NCBI GenBank assembly: GCA_002311835.1
Contig: DBZY01000063.1
Coordinates: 235-10,343, forward strand
Source of the DNA: Proteobacteria bacterium UBA1148
GTDB taxonomy: Bacteria > Pseudomonadota > Gammaproteobacteria > Steroidobacterales > Rariloculaceae
DNA: 10,109 nt
Reading direction: 5' to 3'
Made by a program: the position numbers and the translations under genes. This document shows, one piece after another, positions 1-6,913 of this stretch (positions within the stretch are counted from its first letter, which is position 1; the number at the start of each line of letters is the position of its first letter). Below the pieces are notes generated by a model. The model saw nothing but the letters and a program-made list of their open reading frames with translations. It was not told the DNA's origin and did no database searches.

Positions 1-48
1 GCGTAAGCACAAAAAACGACGCTTAGGATTGTGGAAATGCTCTAAGAG

Positions 49-270
49 CTATAGCGCCTCCAACATCCGCGCTAGTTCATCTATGTCTGGCTCCGAACCT
101 CTGGTTCCCAGACTGATGCATTCCCATGGACGCACTTCATCATCCGGCGCCCAAACCCAATCCCGCCCGAGCTTCACGGTCTCGGTATAGTTGATCGGAT
201 CGTCGACGAAGAGTTCCATGTGCAAAATATCATCTCCTGCTTCACGCCAAAAAGGATGGTTTACGATCTC
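49..270 (-). pseudogene. C-terminal remnant (or 56-residue mini-gene) of a protein of unknown function
   Basis: Reading leftward, the frame is open from just after a stop at 271-273 to a TAG at 49-51. The first ATG is at 217-219 and gives a 56-residue acidic protein starting MELFVDDPINYTE and ending ARMLEAL. AGGAGA lies about 11 bases before that ATG, so a real small gene is possible. However, protein-like sequence continues upstream of the ATG (NHPFWREAGDDILH). The DDP-x-x-YT pattern followed by a basic/aromatic stretch and a late Cys recalls, from memory, the C-terminal end of larger exported proteins of unknown function that carry a 'DDPk-YT-Pw' segment. No usual start codon precedes the homologous-looking part, which suggests the 5' end of a longer gene was lost. 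No signal peptide or membrane segment is visible. I cannot name a function. Confidence 0.5.
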
Positions 271-328
271 TCAATAACTTCATGATCCAAATTTAACCGA
301 TTTCGTACATTCATATCGATTGTGATTA

Positions 329-347
329 TATTAGACTGAATCTAATA
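329..347. repeat. Inverted repeat, 7-base arms
   Basis: TATTAGA (329-335) and TCTAATA (341-347) are perfect reverse complements around a 5-base spacer. The symmetric AT-rich form without a following T-run fits a transcription-factor operator better than a terminator. It lies about 185 bases before the DUF3500 start. Function is inferred only. Confidence 0.4.
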
Positions 348-365
348 ACTAGGCGTAAGGACACA

Positions 366-401
366 CCCCTATACACAGACAAGAAGACAATTAGATAGGG
401 G
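366..401. repeat. Inverted repeat CCCCTAT/ATAGGGG
   Basis: CCCCTAT (366-372) and ATAGGGG (395-401) are perfect 7-base arms separated by 22 bases. The wide spacing could suit a dimeric regulator binding two half-sites or a weak stem-loop in the leader of the DUF3500 transcript. No T-run follows, so it is not a typical intrinsic terminator. Confidence 0.35.
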
Positions 402-531
402 CGAAAATTCGAGTAAACCCCAGAACAAAGAGCCGAGATTAAAATAAGCTCTTTTCAAGAGTGAAGGGACGCTCGAACTTTACGGATATAAGATTGCAGT
501 TAAAGCATTAGAATCTTGCCGGGGGAAACAT

Positions 532-1713
532 ATGAAAATCGCTAACATCTTGGATAAACACGCACGGATCTTATTTACCGGATTTGCTTTTGCCGCCGTA
601 TCTCTGACTGCACTGGGCCAGCAAAGGATCGTGTCTCCGACTCCGTTGGAATCCACAAGCGCCCAACAAATGACCAAAGCAGCGGTTGCGTTCCTCTCAA
701 GCTTGTCTGAGTTGCAGCGCGAGAACATCGTGTACGAATTCAATGAAGAAAATCGTACCAACTGGTCCAACGTACCAATATTTGTCCACCATCGTCCCGG
801 GCTACGTTTCGGAGAGCTTACGAATTCTCAGCGTCGAGCCGCGCACGAGTTACTGCGTGCCTCAATGTCGAGCCAGGGATATCAAAAGATAACAGGCGTT
901 ATGCGACTGGATAGTATTCATGGCTCTCGATCGCTCGCGGAACTTGATAGGGAGGGACCCGCTGAAGACGGGCGCCCCTATCAACGGGAGGAAGCCGAAA
1001 GCTTTGGCTCGGGTAGTTACGTATTAGCAATATTCGGGAACCCTGATTCGAATACTAACTGGGGATGGGTCATCCAGGGCCACCATATGGGGGCTAGTTT
1101 TACTGTTGCTGACGGACGCACTGGCTTTACGCCACTGTTTCTTGGGGCAACGCCGCTCGTGTTAGAACAAGGGATATATGCCGGTTGGTCAGCACTATCT
1201 CACGAAGTGACGCGAGGATTTGAATTAATACAGGCTCTAAAACCAGATCAACGCAGCATTGCTATTCAAGACGAAGATCCACCAAATGGACTGCCCGCTG
1301 GGGTTGGTCGTAAGGGTAATCTTGCAGAACATCAAGGCTTACAGGCAAATGCAATGACAGCGGAGCAACAACATCTCCTACGTGTTCTCGTAGAAGAATA
1401 TGTTCGCAACTCAGATTTCGACGCAGCTGCAGCTCAGCTTGAGGCAATTGCGGAAACAGGCTGGGAAAACCTATGGTTTTCATGGGAGGGACAAACAAAT
1501 GATCCCACTGGACGGCTTTTCTACCGCGTACAGGGAGAACGAATCCTAATCGAACTCACGCAGCGCCCGAATCACATTCATACCATCGTCCGTGATCCGG
1601 CAAATGACTACGGTGAACACTGGCTCAATCAAATCCTTACAGAAGAATACAGCTCAGGCGACCGTTTTGAAGCAGCTATCCAGATCTATGAAACCGATGA
1701 CGGGAACCATTAG
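532..1713 (+). CDS. Exported DUF3500 family protein
   Basis: The 393-residue product has a basic N-terminus, a hydrophobic segment at about residues 11-29 and a likely signal peptidase site after Ala-Leu-Gly (27-29), so it is probably exported. The mature part matches DUF3500 from end to end: FLSSLS-LQR near 54-63, an NRTNWSN-P stretch near 74-82, GELTNSQRRAA near 94-104, GWVIQGHHMG (178-187), PLFLGATP (201-208) and the closing HIHTIVRDPANDYGEHWL (348-365). The paired His residues of GHH and HIH, with Arg354 and Asp355, could form a metal or catalytic centre, but the family has no firmly established activity that I know of. The start is set by the signal peptide and by GGGGGA 6-11 bases upstream. 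It lies 114 bases before the transporter module and may be a separate transcript, because a hairpin falls between them. Confidence 0.88.
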   Translation: MKIANILDKHARILFTGFAFAAVSLTALGQQRIVSPTPLESTSAQQMTKAAVAFLSSLSELQRENIVYEFNEENRTNWSNVPIFVHHRPGLRFGELTNSQRRAAHELLRASMSSQGYQKITGVMRLDSIHGSRSLAELDREGPAEDGRPYQREEAESFGSGSYVLAIFGNPDSNTNWGWVIQGHHMGASFTVADGRTGFTPLFLGATPLVLEQGIYAGWSALSHEVTRGFELIQALKPDQRSIAIQDEDPPNGLPAGVGRKGNLAEHQGLQANAMTAEQQHLLRVLVEEYVRNSDFDAAAAQLEAIAETGWENLWFSWEGQTNDPTGRLFYRVQGERILIELTQRPNHIHTIVRDPANDYGEHWLNQILTEEYSSGDRFEAAIQIYETDDGNH

Positions 1714-1787
1714 CGTAGGCTCGAAGAGCAAATACCCCCTACTCTCATCCTTGGTAGTAGCCCTAAGGACGTCGCCTTGTGCCGTGT

Positions 1788-1808
1788 AAAGGTAGGATGC
1801 CTACCTTT
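1788..1808 (+). promoter_or_regulatory. Perfect hairpin between the DUF3500 gene and the transporter module
   Basis: AAAGGTAGG (1788-1796) and CCTACCTTT (1800-1808) form a 9-base perfect stem with a 3-base loop. No T-run follows (CAAACTCTG), so as an intrinsic terminator it would be weak. It could instead be a 3' stabiliser of the DUF3500 message or part of the leader of the downstream operon. The second arm recurs exactly at 1836-1844. Confidence 0.55.
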
Positions 1809-1827
1809 CAAACTCTGATTCATCCTC

Positions 1828-1956
1828 GTGTTTGACCTACCTTTAAGCACAACTTTTCTAGTCTTCGGGTTCCCTGTGTTCTGGGTTGCCTACACTCTGG
1901 CTTTTCTGTGGCTGACGCGGCACTGGAAAAATGAGATGCCCTCGGATTCCGAGTGA
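1828..1956 (+). CDS. Small one-helix membrane peptide, likely symporter accessory subunit
   Basis: A 42-residue frame runs from GTG (1828-1830) to TGA (1954-1956). The in-frame stop at 1816-1818 leaves only codons TTC, ATC and CTC before the GTG, so GTG is the only usual start. The product begins MFDLPLSTTFLVFGFP, has one hydrophobic helix at about residues 9-29, then a basic turn (TRHWKN) and an acidic tail ending MPSDSE. This fits a single-pass protein with a cytoplasmic C-terminus. Its stop overlaps the GTG start of the symporter by 4 bases (GTGA, 1953-1956), which argues for translational coupling. Small membrane proteins of this kind often precede SSS-family symporters (for example DUF997/YhdT with PanF, DUF485 with ActP), though this one is shorter and I cannot assign it to either family. 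No clear Shine-Dalgarno site precedes the GTG, which is the main weakness. Confidence 0.62.
   Translation: MFDLPLSTTFLVFGFPVFWVAYTLAFLWLTRHWKNEMPSDSE
1836..1844 (+). repeat. Third copy of the CCTACCTTT arm
   Basis: CCTACCTTT here is identical to the descending hairpin arm at 1800-1808, 36 bases earlier. With the following A it can pair with 1787-1796 as a 10-base stem, enclosing the proposed GTG start at 1828-1830 in the loop. It sits in codons 3 to 6 of the small membrane peptide. The two pairings exclude each other; a regulatory role is inferred. Confidence 0.45.
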
Positions 1957-3539
1957 TTAATTCCACCGTCGTCATCTTCCTGGGTCTGTACTTCATTGTC
2001 ATTCTTGGCATTGGCGCCTGGACCATACGGCGTGGTGTTGCGAAAAATCTCGAAGGTTACCTCTTAGGTGGTCGTAAAGCTGGACCCTTAGTGACAGCGT
2101 TAACGCTACAGAGCACATCCATGAGCGGTTACATGTTTCTCGGTGCTGGGTCCCTTGGCTATGTGCACGGATACTGGGCACTGTGGTATGCGGCCGGTGA
2201 TATAGGCGGTGGTGTTCTGAATCTCTCCGTAATCGGACGGCGCATGCGAAAATTTTCACAACTTATGGGCGCGCTTACAGCTATCGAATATCTTGAGAAG
2301 CGCTACCCGTCCCCTGTAATTCGGTTAATCGCCGGAAGTCTTACCGTTTTCCTCTTGGGTTGTTACGTGTTAGCGCAGTTTATTGCAGGCGGTAAGGGCC
2401 TAGCCTTGATCTCCGGACTCCCTTACCCACTGACACTATTTATCTCGATCACCGTCATCCTTACCTATACCTATCTTGGAGGTTATCTTGCTGTTGCCTA
2501 TACGGACACATTCCAAAGTATGGTTATGTTAGTTGGCGTGCTATGGATTCTGATCTCAGTACTATTTGAACTAGGCGGACTGAGCGCTGCCAATCGGATG
2601 CTCGGCGAACTTGATCCCACGCTACTTTCCGTCTGGGGCAAAAATCTCATCTACGAAAACCAGTGGGGTATCGTTATTGGCGCGGTGCTCGTATTTTCCA
2701 TAGGTTATATGGGGTGGCCTCACGTCGTTACGCGGCACATGGCCATGCGATCACCTAGGACGGCACGACTCAGTGGCGCCTATGCGACACTCTGGAATCT
2801 CTTTTTTGTACCCGCGCCCTATCTCATCGGTATATTAGCTCTTTTAATACTACCTACCCTTGATGATCCAGAACTGGCAATCTTTCGAATTGCCGAACAG
2901 TTGCTCCCAGCTGCCGTCACGGGCATCGTACTAGCGGCCATCATGGCAGCAATTATGTCGACTGCCGACTCACTACTACTACAGACAGGCTCTATTGCGT
3001 CTCGCGATCTATACCAACGCTTTGTGCATCCTGGAGCTTCCGAACAACAGATGGTCCGGATCGCTCGCGCTTTCATCTTGATGATCGGTGTGGTGGGGTA
3101 TGCCGTAGCTCTGATTGAACCGCCAACGGTCTTCGCTATTGTCCTGTTCGCTACTTCGGTACTCGGTAGTGCTTTTTTACCAGCTTACGTCTGTGCTGTA
3201 TGGTGGCAAAAAGCTAATACTACCGGCGCCCTTGCGTCTATGATTGTTGGGGCTGGCGTAGCATTTGCATGGGAGCTCGCAGGCCTTACCGAGAGTACTA
3301 CCGTGCATTCCATGCTAGCGGGCATCGCAAGCTCCACAACAACGATGGTTGCCGTTAGTCTACTTACCCAACGCCTGAATCCTGTTCCATCGCACATTAT
3401 TGCCACGATGCAAAGTGCGGCACAACACAATGCATACCCAAAACAGCTTACCGCTAAATCCGACACTTCATTGGCAATCGAAGCCATAGAGGTTGAGGGC
3501 ATGCTGAATAGCAATAAAGATAATGGAAAACAAAAATGA
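1953..3539 (+). CDS. Sodium:solute symporter (SSS family, PutP-like)
   Basis: The 528-residue product is an inner-membrane transporter expected to couple Na+ entry to uptake of an organic solute. SSS features are seen in order: ALTLQSTSMSGYMFLG (49-64) in the unwound first core helix, GYLAVAYTDTFQS (177-189), the PutP-like GWPHVVTRHMAMRS (254-267) and MSTADSLLL (335-343), whose Ser336 and Thr337 match the region that supplies Na+ ligands in the family. About a dozen hydrophobic segments span residues 5 to 470, followed by a hydrophilic tail of about 55 residues. The GTG start overlaps the stop of the small upstream peptide. The start places a short periplasmic N-end before the first helix, as usual in the family. 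The stop overlaps the next gene by 4 bases. Substrate cannot be read from sequence: proline, other amino acids, a carboxylate or pantothenate-like compounds are all possible. Confidence 0.9.
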   Translation: MINSTVVIFLGLYFIVILGIGAWTIRRGVAKNLEGYLLGGRKAGPLVTALTLQSTSMSGYMFLGAGSLGYVHGYWALWYAAGDIGGGVLNLSVIGRRMRKFSQLMGALTAIEYLEKRYPSPVIRLIAGSLTVFLLGCYVLAQFIAGGKGLALISGLPYPLTLFISITVILTYTYLGGYLAVAYTDTFQSMVMLVGVLWILISVLFELGGLSAANRMLGELDPTLLSVWGKNLIYENQWGIVIGAVLVFSIGYMGWPHVVTRHMAMRSPRTARLSGAYATLWNLFFVPAPYLIGILALLILPTLDDPELAIFRIAEQLLPAAVTGIVLAAIMAAIMSTADSLLLQTGSIASRDLYQRFVHPGASEQQMVRIARAFILMIGVVGYAVALIEPPTVFAIVLFATSVLGSAFLPAYVCAVWWQKANTTGALASMIVGAGVAFAWELAGLTESTTVHSMLAGIASSTTTMVAVSLLTQRLNPVPSHIIATMQSAAQHNAYPKQLTAKSDTSLAIEAIEVEGMLNSNKDNGKQK

Positions 3540-4039
3540 CTCAACCAATTCCGTGTATTCGCGAACAAATCAGTCGCACAGACGCAGCACGCATCGTCGC
3601 CAATGCTAGTAGTCATCCCACACGAGTGGAACAAACGCTTTATTATCCTTATTGGTGGTACCGATTCGGTTATAGCCTAACTACGCTCTTCGGCCGCCCA
3701 CTATTTGAAATTGACTGCTTAGTAGATGGAAGAAAGGGTATAACGAGCACCGCTGATGTATTTGAGACGCTTGAAGTCAGGCCATTTACCGAGGACGTGC
3801 TCGAGATTTGTGTGGATTCTGACTCTGGGATGTTCAACGCACGCCATACGGTGCGTCATGTGTTAACAAAAAAATACCGCACCATAATGCCATTTGAGCT
3901 CGAGATGAAACAAAACCAGATTCTCTACAAGAAATTTTGGATTGTAAAGTGCGGTGTCAGAGGAGCAAAAGTTCTTATCGATAGCACTACGGGAAAATTC
4001 ATCACCCTAACCAGTGAGAACGATCGAGAGGCTGCTTAA
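3536..4039 (+). CDS. Conserved-looking protein of unknown function coupled to the symporter
   Basis: The 167-residue product starts at an ATG overlapping the symporter stop (ATGA, 3536-3539), so it is very probably translated from the same message. It has no signal peptide or membrane helix and should be cytoplasmic, perhaps at the inner face of the membrane. Two halves resemble each other: LYYPYWWYRF (35-44) leading to LVDGRKGIT (62-70), and LYKKFWIVKC (130-139) leading to LIDSTTGKFIT (147-157). Each unit is an aromatic-rich strand, then a strand ending in Val/Ile-Asp-x-x-x-Gly, somewhat like PepSY-type '-VDxxTG-' hairpins. The N-terminal 30 residues look like a helical lead (SRTDAARIVANA). 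I do not recognise the family. Position suggests a regulator, assembly factor or cytoplasmic subunit of the transporter. The gene ends directly against the convergent mmsA gene. Confidence 0.8.
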   Translation: MTQPIPCIREQISRTDAARIVANASSHPTRVEQTLYYPYWWYRFGYSLTTLFGRPLFEIDCLVDGRKGITSTADVFETLEVRPFTEDVLEICVDSDSGMFNARHTVRHVLTKKYRTIMPFELEMKQNQILYKKFWIVKCGVRGAKVLIDSTTGKFITLTSENDREAA

Positions 4040-5560
4040 CTAATCGCTACCCGGAAATGAAAATTTCGCTTTTTCGCGCACTCCACCAGATGGCCACCTC
4101 TGGGTAATTACTTTGGATCGCGTATAGAAACGAACAGCGTCAGGTCCATAAATATGCAAATCACCAAATAAGGACCGTTTCCAACCACCAAAGCTGAAAT
4201 AAGCCACAGGAACGGGTAACGGCACGTTGATCCCCACCATGCCAATCTGAACGTGATCACTAAAATATCTAGCCGCCTCACCATCTCTAGTAAAAATACA
4301 TGTGCCATTACCGAAGTCGTGCGTATCGATAAGATCAATGGCATCTTCAAGGCGATCGACTCTAACAATAGATAGAACTGGACCGAAGATCTCCTCTTTA
4401 TATACACGCATATGTTGCTTCACATGGTCAAACAAGCAGGGCCCCAAAAAAAATCCTGCTTCATCCTGTAGTTGAGCCCGGCCATCCACTATCAACTTAG
4501 CGCCTTCTTCCACACCCAGATCCACGTAACCTTTGACGCGATCACGGTGCTCATTCGTGATGAGCGGTCCTATCTGGTTTGACGCATCGCTCCCGTCACC
4601 AACGGTTAATTCCCCTATCCTCTCTACTAGAGAAGCCGCCAATGCATCCGCGGTCTCATGGCCGACCGCCACCGCAACAGAAATTGCCATGCAACGCTCA
4701 CCACATGAGCCATAGGCTGCTCCAAGCAGCGCATTTACCGCGTTTTCAAGATCTGCATCCGGCATAACAACGGCATGATTCTTTGCGCTCCCCAGAGCTT
4801 GAACCCGTTTACCATGTGCTGTGCCTGTCCGATACACTTTCTCCGCAACTGCTGTGGATCCCACGAAACTTACTGCCTGAACACGGCGATCCGTGAGCAA
4901 AGTCTCCACGGCCTGTTTATCACCATTAACAAGATTGAATACACCGTTAGGAAGGCCCGCCTCGCTCAAGAGTTCACCGATAAACAGAGCTGAACTCGGG
5001 TCACGCTCAGAAGGTTTGAGGATAAAAGTATTTCCACAAATCAGTGCTAAAGGGTACATCCACAGGGGAACCATGGCTGGGAAATTAGAAGGAGTGATAC
5101 CAGCAACCACACCCAGTGGCTGGTACTCCGACCAGCTATCGATACCGCGCCCAACATTTCTGCTGTGTTCTCCCTTTAGGAGCTCTGGTGCGCCGCAGGC
5201 ATATTCAATGTTTTCTATACCCCGTTGCAGTTCCCCACGAGCATCGTCCAGCACCTTTCCATGTTCTTCTGTAATCAGAGATGCAATTGTTTCTGCGTGC
5301 TTTTCTATGAGCTCCTTAAATCGAAACATCACACGAGCTCGACTGATTGGGGTTGTATTTCGCCAACCAGGAAAAGCTTGCTCAGCTGCGGCTATCGCAT
5401 CCCGAACAGTATCGGGTTCAGCAAGTACGACTTGCCGAACAACACGACCAGTAGCCGGGTTATAGACAGGCTGGGTACTCCCTGCATCGAGTGCTCTCTG
5501 CCCATTTATAAAATGTCCAATGGGTGGCGCGGCCGAGATTTTTTCAGGTGCGGTGAACAT
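4040..5560 (-). CDS. mmsA: CoA-acylating (methyl)malonate-semialdehyde dehydrogenase
   Basis: The 506-residue cytoplasmic enzyme oxidises malonate or methylmalonate semialdehyde with NAD+ and CoA to acetyl-CoA or propionyl-CoA plus CO2. Visible features are the N-terminal GHFINGQ and NPATG (34-38), the Rossmann part with ITPSNFPAMVPLWMYPLAL (155-173; Asn159 is the likely oxyanion residue), KPSERDP (182-188), FVGSTAVAEKVY (232-243) and catalytic Cys290 in GSCGERCMAIS. The usual aldehyde dehydrogenase general-base Glu motif is replaced by LGSAKNH (256-262), a hallmark of the CoA-acylating MMSDH subgroup, and an Arg directly precedes the catalytic Cys. EEIFGPVLS lies in the C-terminal part. Length is normal for the family. 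It lies 3 bases after the aminotransferase stop in the same operon, which points to malonate semialdehyde from beta-alanine (BauC-like role) as a main substrate, although valine or inositol catabolism is possible. Confidence 0.95.
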   Translation of the reverse strand: MFTAPEKISAAPPIGHFINGQRALDAGSTQPVYNPATGRVVRQVVLAEPDTVRDAIAAAEQAFPGWRNTTPISRARVMFRFKELIEKHAETIASLITEEHGKVLDDARGELQRGIENIEYACGAPELLKGEHSRNVGRGIDSWSEYQPLGVVAGITPSNFPAMVPLWMYPLALICGNTFILKPSERDPSSALFIGELLSEAGLPNGVFNLVNGDKQAVETLLTDRRVQAVSFVGSTAVAEKVYRTGTAHGKRVQALGSAKNHAVVMPDADLENAVNALLGAAYGSCGERCMAISVAVAVGHETADALAASLVERIGELTVGDGSDASNQIGPLITNEHRDRVKGYVDLGVEEGAKLIVDGRAQLQDEAGFFLGPCLFDHVKQHMRVYKEEIFGPVLSIVRVDRLEDAIDLIDTHDFGNGTCIFTRDGEAARYFSDHVQIGMVGINVPLPVPVAYFSFGGWKRSLFGDLHIYGPDAVRFYTRSKVITQRWPSGGVREKAKFSFPGSD

Positions 5561-5563
5561 CCG

Positions 5564-6913
5564 TCAAGCCACTTTGCCAATACAGTCACTTAAGATATTA
5601 AAAGCCTCGTCCAGTTGCTGTTTTTCGCTAATAAATAGTGGGGACATACAGACCGTATCACCTGCCCAACGCACATAGAGTCCTTTCTCCCAACAAGCCA
5701 GAGCTATCTCAAACGGCCGACGAGCTGGTTCATCAGAGATCGGCTCTATCTGCACCGCCCCCGCCAAACCGATATTACGAATATCGGTAACATGCTTGGC
5801 TCCATTCAATCCATGTATTAACTCCTCGAAGTGAGGAGCAAGCTCACGCGCTCTATCTGCAAGTTTCTCCTGCTCAAAGATATTCATTGCTGCAAGACCA
5901 GCTGCACAGGCTACTGGATGCCCAGAGTAGGTATAGCCATGAGGAAATTCAATCATATATGCTGGCGCATCATCATCCATGAATGTTTCATAAATCGTTT
6001 CACTCGCGACGACCGCTCCCATGGGAATAGCACCGTTCGTTAGACCTTTCGCCAGGCACATAATGTCCGGTAAAACACCGAAAAAATCTGCGCCAAAGGA
6101 TGCTCCTGTGCGGCCAAAACCACTAATCACCTCGTCAAAAATCAGCAAAATGTCATGTTCGGTACAAATCTCGCGCAGCCGTTGAAGATAGCCCTGCGGC
6201 GGTACGATAACGCCAGCAGAACCAGAAAAAGGTTCAACGATTACAGCCGCTATGCGCGCTGCACCATGCTGACTAATTAGCTCTTCTAGAGCATCAGCAA
6301 GCTCAATACCCCTCTCCGGAATTCCGTGAGAAAAAGCATTCTCTGGCAATAGTGTATGCGGTAAATGATCGGCCGGCATTAGCTCGCCATAGGGCAACCG
6401 GTTTGGCTCAATACCACCAACAGAAGTACCCCCAAAATTGGCGCCGTGGTAACCCTTAACCCTACCAATTAACCGAGCCTTGTCTGGCTGTCTCTTTTTA
6501 CGCCAATAGGCTCTCGCCATCTTCAAAGCGGTTTCTACAGACTCCGAGCCAGAGTTCGTAAAAAATACATGTTCGAGACCCGCGGGTGTTATTTCCTTAA
6601 CTCGGTTTGCTAAGTCAATTACGAGTGGGTGTGCAAACTGAAATGCAGGGGCATAATCAAGCTCCAGGAGTTGGCGGTTAACAGCCTCGGCAATTTCGGG
6701 ACGGTTATGCCCAAACCCACAACACCAGAGCCCAGACATCGCGTCAAATATTTTTCTACCATTCGAATCCCGGTAATAGCAGCCCTCCGCAGACACTATT
6801 ATTCTGGGACTATCTTTAAACTGCCGATTACCGCTAAAAGGAAGCCAATATGCCTGCAAGTCGTGCTGCGCGGCAATCATTGGGGATGTTGAGCACTGTT
6901 GAGTGTCCGGCAT
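5564..6913 (-). CDS. bauA: Omega-amino acid:pyruvate aminotransferase (class III, beta-alanine type)
   Basis: The 449-residue PLP enzyme should transfer the terminal amino group of beta-alanine or a similar omega-amino acid to pyruvate, giving malonate semialdehyde and L-alanine. It closely follows the omega-APT pattern: AYWLPFSGNRQFK (21-33), GLWCCGFGH (61-69), LDYAPAFQ (85-92), FFTNSGSESVETALK (117-131) with the phosphate-binding SGS, GYHGANFGG (154-162), IVEPFSGSAGV (225-235), IFDEVISGFGRTG (258-270) with the PLP-ring Asp260, and CLAKGLTNGAIPMGA (286-300) with Schiff-base Lys289. HGYTYSGHP (325-333) is also typical. Length is normal. ATG at 6911-6913 is used; a second Met at residue 12 is an alternative start, and neither has a strong ribosome site. 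It is first in an operon with mmsA. Exact substrate is uncertain because related enzymes act on taurine, GABA or diamines. Confidence 0.93.
   Translation of the reverse strand: MPDTQQCSTSPMIAAQHDLQAYWLPFSGNRQFKDSPRIIVSAEGCYYRDSNGRKIFDAMSGLWCCGFGHNRPEIAEAVNRQLLELDYAPAFQFAHPLVIDLANRVKEITPAGLEHVFFTNSGSESVETALKMARAYWRKKRQPDKARLIGRVKGYHGANFGGTSVGGIEPNRLPYGELMPADHLPHTLLPENAFSHGIPERGIELADALEELISQHGAARIAAVIVEPFSGSAGVIVPPQGYLQRLREICTEHDILLIFDEVISGFGRTGASFGADFFGVLPDIMCLAKGLTNGAIPMGAVVASETIYETFMDDDAPAYMIEFPHGYTYSGHPVACAAGLAAMNIFEQEKLADRARELAPHFEELIHGLNGAKHVTDIRNIGLAGAVQIEPISDEPARRPFEIALACWEKGLYVRWAGDTVCMSPLFISEKQQLDEAFNILSDCIGKVA

Larger units (their letters stand above)
220..531. other. Gene-poor intergenic stretch with inverted repeats
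   Basis: This 312-base stretch lies between the leftward remnant and the DUF3500 gene. Its first 51 bases continue the open frame of the remnant. The rest is AT-rich and carries three inverted repeats: 329-347, 366-401 and a small one at 449-461 (CTCTT/AAGAG around TTC). I find no convincing coding frame and no clear -35/-10 pair. The promoter of the DUF3500 gene must lie here or further upstream, but I cannot place it. Confidence 0.5.

Noticed and set aside
480..770. A 96-codon leftward frame across the DUF3500 start
   Set aside because: It overlaps the signal peptide and N-terminal domain of DUF3500 in antisense and shows no domain signature.
1788..1808. Hairpin as a standard intrinsic terminator for the DUF3500 gene
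   Set aside because: There is no T-run after the stem, and the arm recurs downstream, so I list it as a regulatory structure rather than a terminator.
3185..3634. A 149-codon leftward open frame with hydrophobic parts
   Set aside because: It is antisense to the symporter C-terminus and the start of the next gene; the hydrophobicity mirrors the complementary strand and no motif is seen.
4893..5465. A 190-codon rightward open frame
   Set aside because: It lies wholly opposite mmsA, whose full-length motifs and catalytic residues are clear; the product has no recognisable domain.
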